Source: a virus. From it: 64,000 nt of DNA. The notes beneath the pieces were generated by a model that was not told where the DNA came from, did not search any database, and was given only the letters and a program-made list of their open reading frames with translations. How positions within the stretch are numbered: the first letter of the stretch is position 1; each line of letters opens with the position of its first letter. Position numbers and translations under genes: made by a program. This document shows positions 23,873 to 30,911 of this stretch, one piece after another. The stretch covers positions 62,001-126,000 of IMG/VR virus record IMGVR_UViG_3300034279_001754; one strand, given 5' to 3'.

Positions 23873-24059
23873 TTCTTCCGATAGAGAAATTTGTTGTGAT
23901 TTTTACTTGTGGATTAGGAAACGTCCAGCATTCCCCATTACCGTCTAAAAAGACTACCCAAAGGAGATCATGTTCCTGTGAGTAGTCAATAAGGAAGTGA
24001 GCCCAACCCTTACCTTTAGGTGTTTCCATAGGCAACGCAGGGTCAAGTTGTAAAATCAC
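23820..24059 (-). CDS. Hypothetical protein (79 aa, GTG start)
   Basis: Begins at GTG 24059, which overlaps the preceding stop (GTGA). METPKGKGWAHFLIDYSQEHDLLWVVFLDGNGECWTFPNPQVKI is a compact beta-rich domain with the look of a small phage protein conserved near nrd/hli genes. Function unknown. Confidence 0.65.
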   Translation of the reverse strand: MILQLDPALPMETPKGKGWAHFLIDYSQEHDLLWVVFLDGNGECWTFPNPQVKITTNFSIGRNDVLNNDPGSSVRECPR

Positions 24060-24202
24060 TTACCTTGCCCGCGATATTTCTTTTTGGGGTTTGGATTAGC
24101 AGAGGTTGCAGAGAATTTCGTTCTTTTTGAGTTTCCCTGGTATGTCTTCTTTTCAGAGGGGACGATTTCCCGTTGATTGGTTAGTGATTTGACTTTTGCC
24201 AT
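24056..24202 (-). CDS. Small basic protein (48 aa)
   Basis: Encodes MAKVKSLTNQREIVPSEKK then SKRTKFSATSANPN and ends KKKYRGQGK. Strongly basic; start ATG 24202, stop overlapping the next GTG. Likely nucleic-acid-binding or ribosome-associated by charge alone. Missed by length cut-offs but tightly packed between two genes. Confidence 0.65.
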   Translation of the reverse strand: MAKVKSLTNQREIVPSEKKTYQGNSKRTKFSATSANPNPKKKYRGQGK

Positions 24203-24246
24203 TTTGAGTTGGTATTAGTTTGAGTTGGTTTGCGTCCAGGTGGAAA

Positions 24247-24450
24247 TCACCAAATACCGGGAATAATTTGCCCAGTAACAGCATAAGAACCAAGAGCTGC
24301 GATAATTCCAAGCATAGCCAATCTCCCATTTAGGGCTTCACCGGCCTTATCCCACGCAACCATTGGCCTATAGCCTTCATCAACTAGGGTCATTTCGGGT
24401 TCGATGGCAAAATGGTTAAGGACACCTTGGTCGTCTTTTGTGGTTGTCAT
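24247..24450 (-). CDS. hli: High-light-inducible protein (Hli)
   Basis: 67 residues. The C-terminal half is the chlorophyll a/b-binding helix: GEALNGRLAMLGIIAALGSYAVTGQIIPGIW, with the ExxNGRxAMxG signature. Hli proteins bind pigment in the thylakoid membrane and protect photosystem assembly under stress; phage copies are thought to keep photosynthesis running during infection. It has its own promoter (24519-24546) and an unusual repeat leader without a Shine-Dalgarno. This gene is the strongest evidence for a cyanobacterial host. Confidence 0.93.
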   Translation of the reverse strand: MTTTKDDQGVLNHFAIEPEMTLVDEGYRPMVAWDKAGEALNGRLAMLGIIAALGSYAVTGQIIPGIW

Positions 24451-24511
24451 TGTTGGTTGGTTAGTTGATCGATCCGTCAGTCAGTCAGTTAGTCAGTCAC
24501 TTAGTCAGTAA
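24451..24511 (-). repeat. TGAC/AACC tandem-repeat leader of hli
   Basis: The predicted 5' leader is built almost entirely of TGACTAAC/TGAC tetranucleotide repeats (24476-24511) followed by ATCAACTAACCAACC up to the start codon. No Shine-Dalgarno. The end matches the leader at 3688-3715. Confidence 0.6.
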
Positions 24512-24518
24512 CACTGCC

Positions 24519-24546
24519 ATTATAGCAAGTCCTTAATGAAAGTCAA
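24519..24546 (-). promoter_or_regulatory. hli promoter
   Basis: Minus strand TTGACT (24541-24546), 16-bp spacer ending TGC, TATAAT (24519-24524). Almost the same as the promoter at 46319-46346, including TTTCAT after the -35 and ACTTGC before the -10. It overlaps the end of the 59-residue upstream gene. Confidence 0.7.
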
Positions 24547-24712
24547 CGGGTGGGTTGCTCCCGGGCGTGCTATCTTCAAGTTGGGCACGTTTCTTGAGGG
24601 CCTTCATTCTCTTATGTTCCTGCAACCATTTGGCAAAATAAGACAGCTCCCCTTCTGTATAGAGGGAAGGATCTTTTAAGGCTTTCTTTACTAGTTTTGT
24701 TCTTTTAGTCAT
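24533..24712 (-). CDS. Small basic hypothetical protein (59 aa)
   Basis: Encodes MTKRTKLVKKALKDPSLYT then ELSYFAKWLQEHKRMKALKKRAQLED and an STPGSNPP tail. ATG 24712 overlaps the speD stop by ATGA. Amphipathic, Lys-rich helix. Its 3' end contains the hli promoter -35. Function unknown. Confidence 0.6.
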   Translation of the reverse strand: MTKRTKLVKKALKDPSLYTEGELSYFAKWLQEHKRMKALKKRAQLEDSTPGSNPPVDFH

Positions 24713-25035
24713 CGTGATAGTTCCTGCAATCTAATTTCTATGGGCTTGAAGTAATCAATGAGAATTTGCATCCCTGACTTAGGATCCATACTGCCGCAAG
24801 TATAGCAATCCAGCGCCACAGAACCCATTTCAGGGAAAGTGTGACAAGATATATGGCTTTCAGCCAATGCGTACACTATGGTAACACCTTGGGGTGTGAA
24901 TTGATGGGAAAATTTATTTAAGACCGTGGCACCCATCGTAGCTACGGCTTTATCAAAAGCCAACTGAATGGCTAGTATGTTGTCCAAACGGGAAAATGAA
25001 ATCCCGTACAAAGAGCAAATAACATGTGTTCCCAA
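24709..25035 (-). CDS. speD: S-adenosylmethionine decarboxylase proenzyme SpeD
   Basis: 108 residues, the size of the short bacterial-type enzyme. It supplies decarboxylated SAM for spermidine synthesis. The self-cleavage/pyruvoyl site ESHIS with following CHTFPEMGSVALDCYTCG is present (Ser after Glu becomes the pyruvoyl group; the Cys of YTCG is the catalytic acid). Start is TTG 25035: a strong AGGAGG lies 9 nt upstream and the TTG is 1 nt past the thioredoxin stop. A known auxiliary gene of cyanophages. Confidence 0.88.
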   Translation of the reverse strand: MGTHVICSLYGISFSRLDNILAIQLAFDKAVATMGATVLNKFSHQFTPQGVTIVYALAESHISCHTFPEMGSVALDCYTCGSMDPKSGMQILIDYFKPIEIRLQELSR

Positions 25036-25036
25036 T

Positions 25037-25375
25037 TCACGGTACCTCCTTTGCCGCTAAAATTTGTTTGACCTTTTCACGAAATTCAGATAAAGTAGCA
25101 GCACCAACGTGGTGCCCAAGGAATTTGCCATTACTCCTTAGAAATACATAAACTGGCAGGTCTATGGTATAATCCGCATTGATTGCGTGTCTCTCTAGGC
25201 ACTGGTAGACTCTAATTTTTGTTAGGTCGTTTCCATGACTGATAATGTCATCTAAGTCCGTTTCCTGATAAGCAATCTCTGGAAAGCCCTCGATAACAGA
25301 CTTATCATGTCTGCTCATATGCTTGCAAATTTCGCAGTTTTTATCAAAAACTTTAGTGGCAATAACTGTGGTCAT
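25037..25375 (-). CDS. Thioredoxin-like protein
   Basis: 112 residues, thioredoxin fold with active site CEIC near residue 15, a DLD strand, cis-Pro in DLPVYVF, and the FLGHHVGAATLSEFREKV C-terminal helix. The pairing with nrdAB suggests it reduces ribonucleotide reductase, although NrdA also carries its own glutaredoxin. Upstream is a palindromic GGTAAATTTACC at about 25400. Confidence 0.75.
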   Translation of the reverse strand: MTTVIATKVFDKNCEICKHMSRHDKSVIEGFPEIAYQETDLDDIISHGNDLTKIRVYQCLERHAINADYTIDLPVYVFLRSNGKFLGHHVGAATLSEFREKVKQILAAKEVP

Positions 25376-25416
25376 TATCCCAAGGGGTTTGTAGGATTTA
25401 AGGTAAATTTACCCTA

Positions 25417-25992
25417 TCATCGAAAAAGATCGATAAGCTCAGGGTGCTTCTTCCGGAAAGATGTCGTGAACCTGGCCACGCAGCTACTTACCGCTTGTTT
25501 GGTTACTCCAAACTCCTTTGCGATTTCGGATTGGGTCAACTTGGTATGATTAAATAGTCCGTACTTCGAGCAAATGATTTTGAACCCTTGCGTATCGGGT
25601 CCGCCGTAACGATCCAGTAAAATTTCCTTAATTTGTGGAACATCAACTTTAGGATTTACTTCACCCTCGTAGCCAACATCAACTTCATCAATGCTCTCTG
25701 TGTACTTAGGGTGCTTGTTTTCCTTCCTAGCAGCCCCCTGGATGGCCTCACGGACCTTCCAAAACATCCAAGTCATGGGAACTACGTTGCGGCTCAAATC
25801 AAAGGTTCTGATGCCATTGACAATGCCAATCCTTCCCTCTTGAACGAGGTCTTTCTCCATGTGTTTGGGCACCATGTATAAATACATATTCACAAGTTTG
25901 TGAACCAATGGTGTGAATTGAACGATAGTTTCCTCAATGGACTTCTCATCACCATTTACGGCTTTGCGGAAGGTTTCAATTGTGTAAGCCAT
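25417..25992 (-). CDS. Second sigma70-family sigma factor
   Basis: 191 residues. Region 2: EETIVQFTPLVHKLVNMYLYMVPKHMEKDLVQEGRIGIVNGIRTFDLSRNVVPMTWMFWKVREAIQGAARKENK. Region 4 helix-turn-helix: KLTQSEIAKEFGVTKQAVSSCVARFTTSFRKKHPELI. Lacks region 1, as in alternative or phage late sigma factors. Together with 18547..19227 this gives the phage two promoter-specificity factors. Confidence 0.85.
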   Translation of the reverse strand: MAYTIETFRKAVNGDEKSIEETIVQFTPLVHKLVNMYLYMVPKHMEKDLVQEGRIGIVNGIRTFDLSRNVVPMTWMFWKVREAIQGAARKENKHPKYTESIDEVDVGYEGEVNPKVDVPQIKEILLDRYGGPDTQGFKIICSKYGLFNHTKLTQSEIAKEFGVTKQAVSSCVARFTTSFRKKHPELIDLFR

Positions 25993-26113
25993 TTTCTCTC
26001 TCTTTGCTTGGTGTTTGGTCTTTTAGTGTCAATTTAGGGCATAGGTTAAACCCCTAGAGTCCTCCTGCCCCGGCAATCAAATCAAGCTGATCCTTGAATA
26101 ACTGCGTTTAATT

Positions 26114-26335
26114 TCAATCGTTATTTGACGAATAGTTAGGGGGACCCGGTAGATTCTCCCGCATTACCCAAGCTGTGGCTGCTTTCTGGGACATCCATGC
26201 CTGTAGCAATTGCTTGCACAGACCTTGAAGGGCTTTTAGATCAGTAGTGGAGTCTATAACTCTACCCATCCTCTCTAGTTCAAATTTTTGCCCCATAGTT
26301 AATTCCAAGGGGTTAACAATTCCGTCAGGATTCAT
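26114..26335 (-). CDS. Hypothetical protein (73 aa)
   Basis: 73 residues, MNPDGIVNPLELTMGQKFELERMGRVIDSTTDLKALQGLCKQLLQAWMSQKAATAWVMRENL... Helical. Short proteins of this pattern (LELTxxQxFELExMxRxIDxxxDxxxLxxLCKQLLxxWxxQKAATxWVM) look conserved among cyanophages. ATGA overlap with the deaminase gene. Role unknown. The 121-bp gap on its far side (25993-26113) holds a GGAGGA and no convincing gene. Confidence 0.65.
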   Translation of the reverse strand: MNPDGIVNPLELTMGQKFELERMGRVIDSTTDLKALQGLCKQLLQAWMSQKAATAWVMRENLPGPPNYSSNND

Positions 26336-26808
26336 AGTGATTCATAGTATAAAACAGGTATTCCGGCCTCATAGAGGATGTCACTTGCTGTAGTTAGGCT
26401 ATCTTTCCAGCTTCCGTGGTAGGAATTCAAGTTAGGGCAGACGATTCTTTTGATCCCTGCACCAATGAGCACACTAGCACATCCGCTGCATGGCGGGAAA
26501 GTGATGAAAGCCGAACAGCCGTCAGTGGACACACCTTCTTTGGCCGCCCATACAATGGCATTTTTCTCAGCGTGAATGATTACATTATTTTTGAAAGTCT
26601 TGTCATTCAACCTTATCGCAGTATCTGCTATTCCATTTGGGAAGCCATTGTACCCAGTAGAAACTATGCGATTTTCCTTGACCAAGACGCAACCGACTTT
26701 TTTGTAAGGGTCTTTGCTCCAGAGTTTAATGTCTTCAGCTAGCTGAATCCAGCGGAGATCCCATTTTGTAAGATGGGGGTTCTGATGATTCAATCTCTCG
26801 GTAGTCAC
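26332..26808 (-). CDS. Deoxycytidylate (dCMP) deaminase
   Basis: 158 residues. Zinc-dependent deaminase converting dCMP to dUMP, the substrate of thymidylate synthase. Motifs: KKVGCVLVKENRIVSTGYNGFPNG, catalytic HAEKNAI, and zinc cysteines FPPCSGCA. Fits the nucleotide-synthesis block with nrdAB, MazG and thyX. Overlaps the neighbouring reading frame by 74 nt. Confidence 0.9.
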   Translation of the reverse strand: MTTERLNHQNPHLTKWDLRWIQLAEDIKLWSKDPYKKVGCVLVKENRIVSTGYNGFPNGIADTAIRLNDKTFKNNVIIHAEKNAIVWAAKEGVSTDGCSAFITFPPCSGCASVLIGAGIKRIVCPNLNSYHGSWKDSLTTASDILYEAGIPVLYYESL

Positions 26809-27076
26809 TTAAGGCTTCACTGAATTGTTTGCAAATGTGTTTCTTCGTTGTAAAGACTTCTTCATCACAATTTGCTATTTCTGTATAGATATTCCACAGG
26901 GATTCCGTATGTGCCAAACCATACTCCACTTGGAAGTAGGACAGAAGAATAGCAAGGTCAGGAAGGGAACATGAGATGGTTCTCATCTCTTGGAAGGAGC
27001 AATCAGATGCCTTTAGTACGGGTCTATTTTTGGGTGGAATTGCCACTTTGTTGGGAGTACGGTCAGGGGCACTCAT
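26735..27076 (-). CDS. Hypothetical protein (113 aa)
   Basis: 113 residues with a Pro/Lys-rich start and a helical middle (MRTISCSLPDLAILLSYFQVEYGLAHTESLWNIYTEIANC). Start overlaps the MazG stop by ATGA, and the last 74 nt overlap the deaminase gene. Not recognised. Confidence 0.5.
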   Translation of the reverse strand: MSAPDRTPNKVAIPPKNRPVLKASDCSFQEMRTISCSLPDLAILLSYFQVEYGLAHTESLWNIYTEIANCDEEVFTTKKHICKQFSEALSDYREIESSEPPSYKMGSPLDSAS

Positions 27077-27402
27077 CGGTTATCTCCACTTCCTGCGATG
27101 ACCCCTCTCTCCTTTCTAGATGCAAGTTTGTCAATGTTTTGCTGTGCGATTGCATTAAGGTCGGTCCCCATTTCTGTGGCTAATTGGGCAACATACCAAA
27201 GCACATCCCCAAGCTCATCAGAAACAGATTTTCGGACCTCGTCTGAAAGAATGCCGGAATTATCCCGGATAACCTTCTTAAGTTTATTTGCGATTTCGCC
27301 AGCTTCACCAACGAGGCCAAGAGCAGGATAGGTGAATTCTGAGCCCATATTAGGGTAGATGGCGGTTCCCCGGGCTCGATTTTGATAATAGTTAAAATCC
27401 AT
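27073..27402 (-). CDS. MazG-like nucleoside triphosphate pyrophosphohydrolase
   Basis: 109 residues, all-alpha NTP-PPase. The metal-binding pattern is visible in LGLVGEAGEIANKLKKV (GExGExxxxxKK) and SDELGDVLWYVAQLA (ExxD). Phage MazG proteins hydrolyse (d)NTPs and were proposed to modulate host alarmone or nucleotide pools. Own promoter at 27464-27493 with three 10-bp repeats upstream. Confidence 0.85.
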   Translation of the reverse strand: MDFNYYQNRARGTAIYPNMGSEFTYPALGLVGEAGEIANKLKKVIRDNSGILSDEVRKSVSDELGDVLWYVAQLATEMGTDLNAIAQQNIDKLASRKERGVIAGSGDNR

Positions 27403-27463
27403 AGACGGTGTGTGGAGCGAAATTGTAACTGTTTTGGTGTCAAACCCTTGGTTTAACGAGATG

Positions 27464-27493
27464 ACCTTAGCACAGATGGCACGTAGCTGTCAA
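27464..27493 (-). promoter_or_regulatory. mazG promoter
   Basis: Minus strand TTGACA (27488-27493), 18-bp spacer ending TGC, -10 TAAGGT (27464-27469). Leader of about 55 nt. Confidence 0.5.
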
Positions 27494-27510
27494 CACGAGT
27501 TTAGTCAGAC

Positions 27511-27540
27511 CGGTAGCAATCGATAGCAACCGATGGCAAT
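27511..27540. repeat. Three 10-bp direct repeats upstream of mazG promoter
   Basis: Plus strand CGGTAGCAAT, CGATAGCAAC, CGATGGCAAT in tandem (consensus CGRTRGCAAY). They lie about 18 bp upstream of the -35, in phase with one helical turn each: an activator- or repressor-site candidate. Confidence 0.5.
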
Positions 27541-28037
27541 CAATACCCAACATCAATCTCCTGCGCATCACCAGATTCTACCATCTCAGACCATGAAATG
27601 CAAGCGACCCCAATCGTGAATCTAACTTGAGTAGGGGTACTTCCTGCAAATTGTGCAACTTTTTTAAGCAAAGTCTGGTAGTATCTCACTTCTCCTTCAA
27701 AATCACTTACTTGGATGGACGGAATAATGACGCAAAGCGATAGGTCGTGGCCTTCCGTAATGAACTCTAGTAAATGACTTTCCCTGTGGATGATGGATTG
27801 AATAATGTCATTTTTATCCCTTCTTAACCTAACTAGGATTTCATTCCATTCGGGGCTAGATTGGTTAAAATCACTAATTGCGTTATCAGAGGGGTTTCCA
27901 AAAGTTACTTGAGACTCATCCGAAATCAACGTGGTAACTACAATGTGAGTCAGGTAGACACCATCTGCTGAGGATTTCCCCCTCTTCTGAACAGAATTCT
28001 GGAGGTAAATTGCCGGGTCAATGTGCTTGTTTGTCAT
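27540..28037 (-). CDS. Hypothetical protein (165 aa)
   Basis: 165 residues beginning MTNKHIDPAIYLQNSVQKRGKSSADGVYLTHIVVTTLISDESQVTFGN, mixed alpha/beta, C-terminus GVACISWSEMVESGDAQEIDVGY. Separated by 6 nt from the upstream gene. No recognised domain. Confidence 0.55.
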   Translation of the reverse strand: MTNKHIDPAIYLQNSVQKRGKSSADGVYLTHIVVTTLISDESQVTFGNPSDNAISDFNQSSPEWNEILVRLRRDKNDIIQSIIHRESHLLEFITEGHDLSLCVIIPSIQVSDFEGEVRYYQTLLKKVAQFAGSTPTQVRFTIGVACISWSEMVESGDAQEIDVGY

Positions 28038-28043
28038 TTTGTT

Positions 28044-28481
28044 TCAGGGTTTTTCGTAAGTTATGCTTCCACCATTGTTGATGATTTTAATGGGGTCATT
28101 GTGAAGGACGGCTCTGGTGTTGTTTTCAGTCCTATTGAGTCTGACGTTGCCCTCTTTGCCGAATAAGGGGTGCTTAGCCAACAAGTCCCTAACATGGCGT
28201 TTGGATTCAATGCTGAATGCCCCGAAATAACGGTCAACTGCGTTGTTTTCTGAGCCAGACGTTGTTGTTAGGGGGTTGTTGGGTCTAGGTTTTTCCGATT
28301 GGTTGCCTTTGGGGTATTCCTCTTTTAGGTCACCTTTTGGTTGGCTTAGGTCATCCCTGGATTTTACCTTTCTTTGAAGACTCCTACCAATTGGAAAAGA
28401 ACCGGCAGCATTTTTATAGCCACCTGTTGAATTCAACGGTGTTGGAGTATCCGGTAAGTTAGACTCAAATAGTTCCTTCAT
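28044..28481 (-). CDS. Hypothetical protein, low-complexity N-terminus (145 aa)
   Basis: First 85 residues are Pro/Lys/Ser-rich and probably disordered; the C-terminal 60 (NNAVDRYFGAFSIESKRHVRDLLAKHPLFGKEGNVRLNR...) may fold. Between two unknown genes. Not recognised. Confidence 0.5.
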   Translation of the reverse strand: MKELFESNLPDTPTPLNSTGGYKNAAGSFPIGRSLQRKVKSRDDLSQPKGDLKEEYPKGNQSEKPRPNNPLTTTSGSENNAVDRYFGAFSIESKRHVRDLLAKHPLFGKEGNVRLNRTENNTRAVLHNDPIKIINNGGSITYEKP

Positions 28482-28503
28482 TGTGCGATACTGCCAATTG
28501 ATA

Positions 28504-28905
28504 TCAGGTTAAGGGTAACCGCAAGCTAGGTAAGAATCCGAGGCATAGCCCCGAAACTTTATCATTCACTCTCCTGACACCAACAATGTAGTTGGAAGAA
28601 AAATACTCACCGGGTTGAGGGATAACGTAGTTATACTTAACAATCTGCCAAATTGGAACCAGAAAAAACGCATGTTCCAGGTCTTCGATGCCCTTTACAC
28701 ACAACTTAGCCAGGAGTCTAGGGGTATAGAGCTGGCAGTAGGTTTCGACTTCTTGTACAGTCCCGACTTTATCGTAAAGATTAGCGGGATCATCGATGCA
28801 ACTAAGACCTTCCGATTCTAGTTGTTCTTTAAGTCTTAGTTGCTTTTGGCATTCGTATGTAAATGAGTCCACGAAAGTATCCTGGTCGTTTGTATGTAAG
28901 TTCAT
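28504..28905 (-). CDS. Hypothetical protein (133 aa)
   Basis: 133 residues, mainly helical first half (SFTYECQKQLRLKEQLESEG) and a beta-rich second half (VPIWQIVKYNYVIPQPGEYFSSNYIVGVRRVN). ATG overlaps the stop of the helicase-like gene by ATGA, so it is translated with it. Possibly a helicase partner, by position only. Confidence 0.55.
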   Translation of the reverse strand: MNLHTNDQDTFVDSFTYECQKQLRLKEQLESEGLSCIDDPANLYDKVGTVQEVETYCQLYTPRLLAKLCVKGIEDLEHAFFLVPIWQIVKYNYVIPQPGEYFSSNYIVGVRRVNDKVSGLCLGFLPSLRLPLT

Positions 28906-29855
28906 ACTTTTACCCCCTTCGCTTCAAACATTTTTTCGCAAGCTTCTTTCCTAAGAATTTCAGCCCTATCTGGTGAATAGCCCTCGTTTGCCATCCATTT
29001 GTCTTGGCATTTAGCTTTAGGATCAAGGATCCTATTTTTGTAGACACCTTCGACTTCACCCAATAGCCCGATTGCCTCGCGGACCAGGTCCTCTTGGGCA
29101 TAGCGGCAGTTTTCCCAGTTTTCGATGATGTAGGAAGCTTCACCACCAATTTTAAAGCCATCCCTAAGAACTAACTTTTCAATCATCTCCTTGATGATCA
29201 TCAGGGAAGTTTTTTCTTTAGTTTCCTTCCTGGCGCCAGTAGTCTCATCAAAGAGCATTTCTCTGCCAAGTGAAATTGACTTCTTGACTGATTCCCACCT
29301 TAGCTCCCTGAATCCCTGATAGTAGTGGGTAGAGGGTCTACCTACATTGCACCAGTTATCTTTAAGTAAAGGCATTAAGTGTTGGCAACTGGGGTCAACC
29401 CCCACAAAATAGAGGCTCTCCAGGTAATCATAAAGGACGTTGGGTGTCAATTCCGGCATTCTTTCATCTATGTTTCCTGTGCGGATAAAATGAGCAAACG
29501 CCATAGCATTGACTAGGGCCTGGGTAACATCTGCCTTGAATCGAATTCTTTGCCGAGTCGTCCAATAACGGACTTCAACTTGGAGGCGATTAATGGTGGG
29601 ATCGGAGTCGTCGTTGATGATGTCTAGGAACCTATCAGTACAAAGCCTTAAGCACCATAGATACAAAGCATCTTTGCTTACCCCTAGTTTTTCTTCGAGG
29701 AACGGTATATGAGACTTTGGCCTGAGGTCAGGGGTGCCTTCAGATACGGTGCCTTCCAGATTTTCCTTGTTTTTTGCTACCTCATATTCTCTGAATGTGC
29801 TGATTAGCTTGATGCGGTCAATACCTTGTATTAAAGAAAGGTCGTTAATCTTTCC
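28902..29855 (-). CDS. Primase/helicase-type ATPase, exon 4
   Basis: C-terminal exon (317 residues) of a 703-residue protein made by joining 31551..32481, 31170..31248, 30764..30911 and this exon. The spliced join gives ...DPGI-GKINDLSLIQGIDRIKLISTF. The exon is helical and ends CEKMFEAKGVKV. The conventional ATG 29885 in this frame lies in the intron's 3' end (within conserved ribozyme sequence) and would give an orphan fragment, so splicing is the better model. Confidence 0.65.
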   Translation of the reverse strand, partial: GKINDLSLIQGIDRIKLISTFREYEVAKNKENLEGTVSEGTPDLRPKSHIPFLEEKLGVSKDALYLWCLRLCTDRFLDIINDDSDPTINRLQVEVRYWTTRQRIRFKADVTQALVNAMAFAHFIRTGNIDERMPELTPNVLYDYLESLYFVGVDPSCQHLMPLLKDNWCNVGRPSTHYYQGFRELRWESVKKSISLGREMLFDETTGARKETKEKTSLMIIKEMIEKLVLRDGFKIGGEASYIIENWENCRYAQEDLVREAIGLLGEVEGVYKNRILDPKAKCQDKWMANEGYSPDRAEILRKEACEKMFEAKGVKV

Positions 29856-30763
29856 CCAGGGGTTTACCCTGCTGAATGTTACCATTCAGAGTAGACTATA
29901 TCTTCACCCTTCGTTTCCTTTAGGTTGGAAGGGGACACTCGTTTCGAGTCACTTGACCCTACTCCCTCTCGGGATAGCCGTTAGGCGTTTAGTAATTTAT
30001 CCAACTGGTAACTGTACTTGAGATCCAGAGCTTTTAAGGCTTCTTTTTTAGTTAAGTACGTTATACCGTTTAGGGTCACCTGAATAGCCATGGGGTTTCC
30101 TCCCCCTGAATATTTTTCACGAATAGAGTTAAGATACTCTTCTTTGTGGTGACTGCCTCGTCTGTTTGACATGAACTCCGATTTCTGCTTCTTGAACTCA
30201 TCTGACCTGACTTTTCCGGTATTAGCAATGGAAATAGCGTCCTTTGAGGATTGGTCGTGTGTTCTTCCGTAGAATGGATTGTTTTCCCCACGAATGGCAT
30301 CCGGATTATTCTTATGGAATTCCCTTAAGGATTCACGCCTTCGTTCATTTGCTTCCTTTGTAACTTCACCACCTTTAGCGGTTTTGCATACATTGAACGA
30401 GTTTCCCCAGTCCATTAAATCTAAATAGACTTGCTCGATTTCCCTTATTTCTCTTTCTGTACAACCTGAGAGGTTCTCTAGCAATGTAAAATTGAAAGAG
30501 TCTTCCCCATAAATTGAGAAAGCGTTTTGGAGATGGGGATTTACGTGATTTCCTTTTCGTAGAGATCTTAAATGTTTACTCCAACGGCCCGGTACCTCTA
30601 CGGATGATCCGATGTACCCTTTACCATTGGTTTTACAGACAATTGAATAAACTCCACTTAGCACGGGATTGCCCTTGTTTTAGAGATTTTACCCTCTTTA
30701 GGGGTTCCCCCGTTTAGAGTGTGTTTTTTACTGAGCGTTACCGCCCAGGGGAACTAGAGAGTT
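29856..30763 (-). ncRNA. Group I intron 3 (carries GIY-YIG gene)
   Basis: 908 nt. Core: CTCTAAACGGGGGAA..., AAGGGCAATCCCGTGCTAAG, R element CCTAACGGCTATC, S element GAAGATATAGTCT (P7 pair GGCTA/TAGTC), then AATGGTAACATT hairpin and GGGTAAACCCCTGG 3' end. It shares its core and 3' end, at equal length, with intron 2. Boundaries were chosen to restore the reading frame and may be off by a few bases. Confidence 0.75.
29981..30664 (-). CDS. GIY-YIG homing endonuclease in group I intron 3
   Basis: 227 residues from GTG 30664. The N-terminal nuclease domain has GVYSIVCKTNGKGYIGSS (GIY and YIG halves), RWSKHLRSLRKGNH and the catalytic Glu region further on. A NUMOD3-type motif (NPFYGRTHDQSSKDAISIANTGKV) and a NUMOD1-type C-terminal DNA-binding element (AIQVTLNGITYLTKKEALKALDL) follow. 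The GTG start falls inside the conserved intron core CCGTGCTAAG, so translation would compete with ribozyme folding. Drives intron homing. Confidence 0.85.
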   Translation of the reverse strand: MLSGVYSIVCKTNGKGYIGSSVEVPGRWSKHLRSLRKGNHVNPHLQNAFSIYGEDSFNFTLLENLSGCTEREIREIEQVYLDLMDWGNSFNVCKTAKGGEVTKEANERRRESLREFHKNNPDAIRGENNPFYGRTHDQSSKDAISIANTGKVRSDEFKKQKSEFMSNRRGSHHKEEYLNSIREKYSGGGNPMAIQVTLNGITYLTKKEALKALDLKYSYQLDKLLNA

Positions 30764-30911
30764 AATCCCCGGATCGAGGTCATAAGCAAATTTACTATTC
30801 CAATCATTGGAGTTCAGAAGCATGACGGTTTTTGGCCAGATTTGCTCTGAAGTTTGGAACTTGTCTTCTACTTGTAATACCATGTGTTCAAACGGTGTCG
30901 CTAGTTCCGTT
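30764..30911 (-). CDS. Primase/helicase-type ATPase, exon 3
   Basis: 148 nt (about 49 codons). Reads TELATPFEHMVLQVEDKF... QIWPKTVMLLNSNDWNSKFAYDLDPGI. The TVMLLNSND strand fits motif C (sensor-like Asn) of SF3/D5-type ATPases. It has no start codon in phase and ends without a stop within its frame, as expected of an internal exon. Confidence 0.6.

Noticed and set aside
25875-25885. TATAAATAC, like a T4 late promoter, on the plus strand
   Set aside because: It lies within the sigma-factor coding sequence and points against all nearby genes.
27511-27540. Short direct repeats as a CRISPR-like array
   Set aside because: Repeats are 10 bp, contiguous and without spacers; the 14-bp array at 41850 likewise.
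28908-28916. Another GGGTAAAA on the minus strand
   Set aside because: It encodes the last codons (KGVKV) of the helicase exon 4 and is only 2 nt from the next ATG, unlike the 21-28 nt spacing of the others.
30684-30691. GGGTAAAA inside intron 3
   Set aside because: Part of the folded intron core, 20 nt before the endonuclease GTG; most likely structural rather than a promoter, though it was not counted either way.
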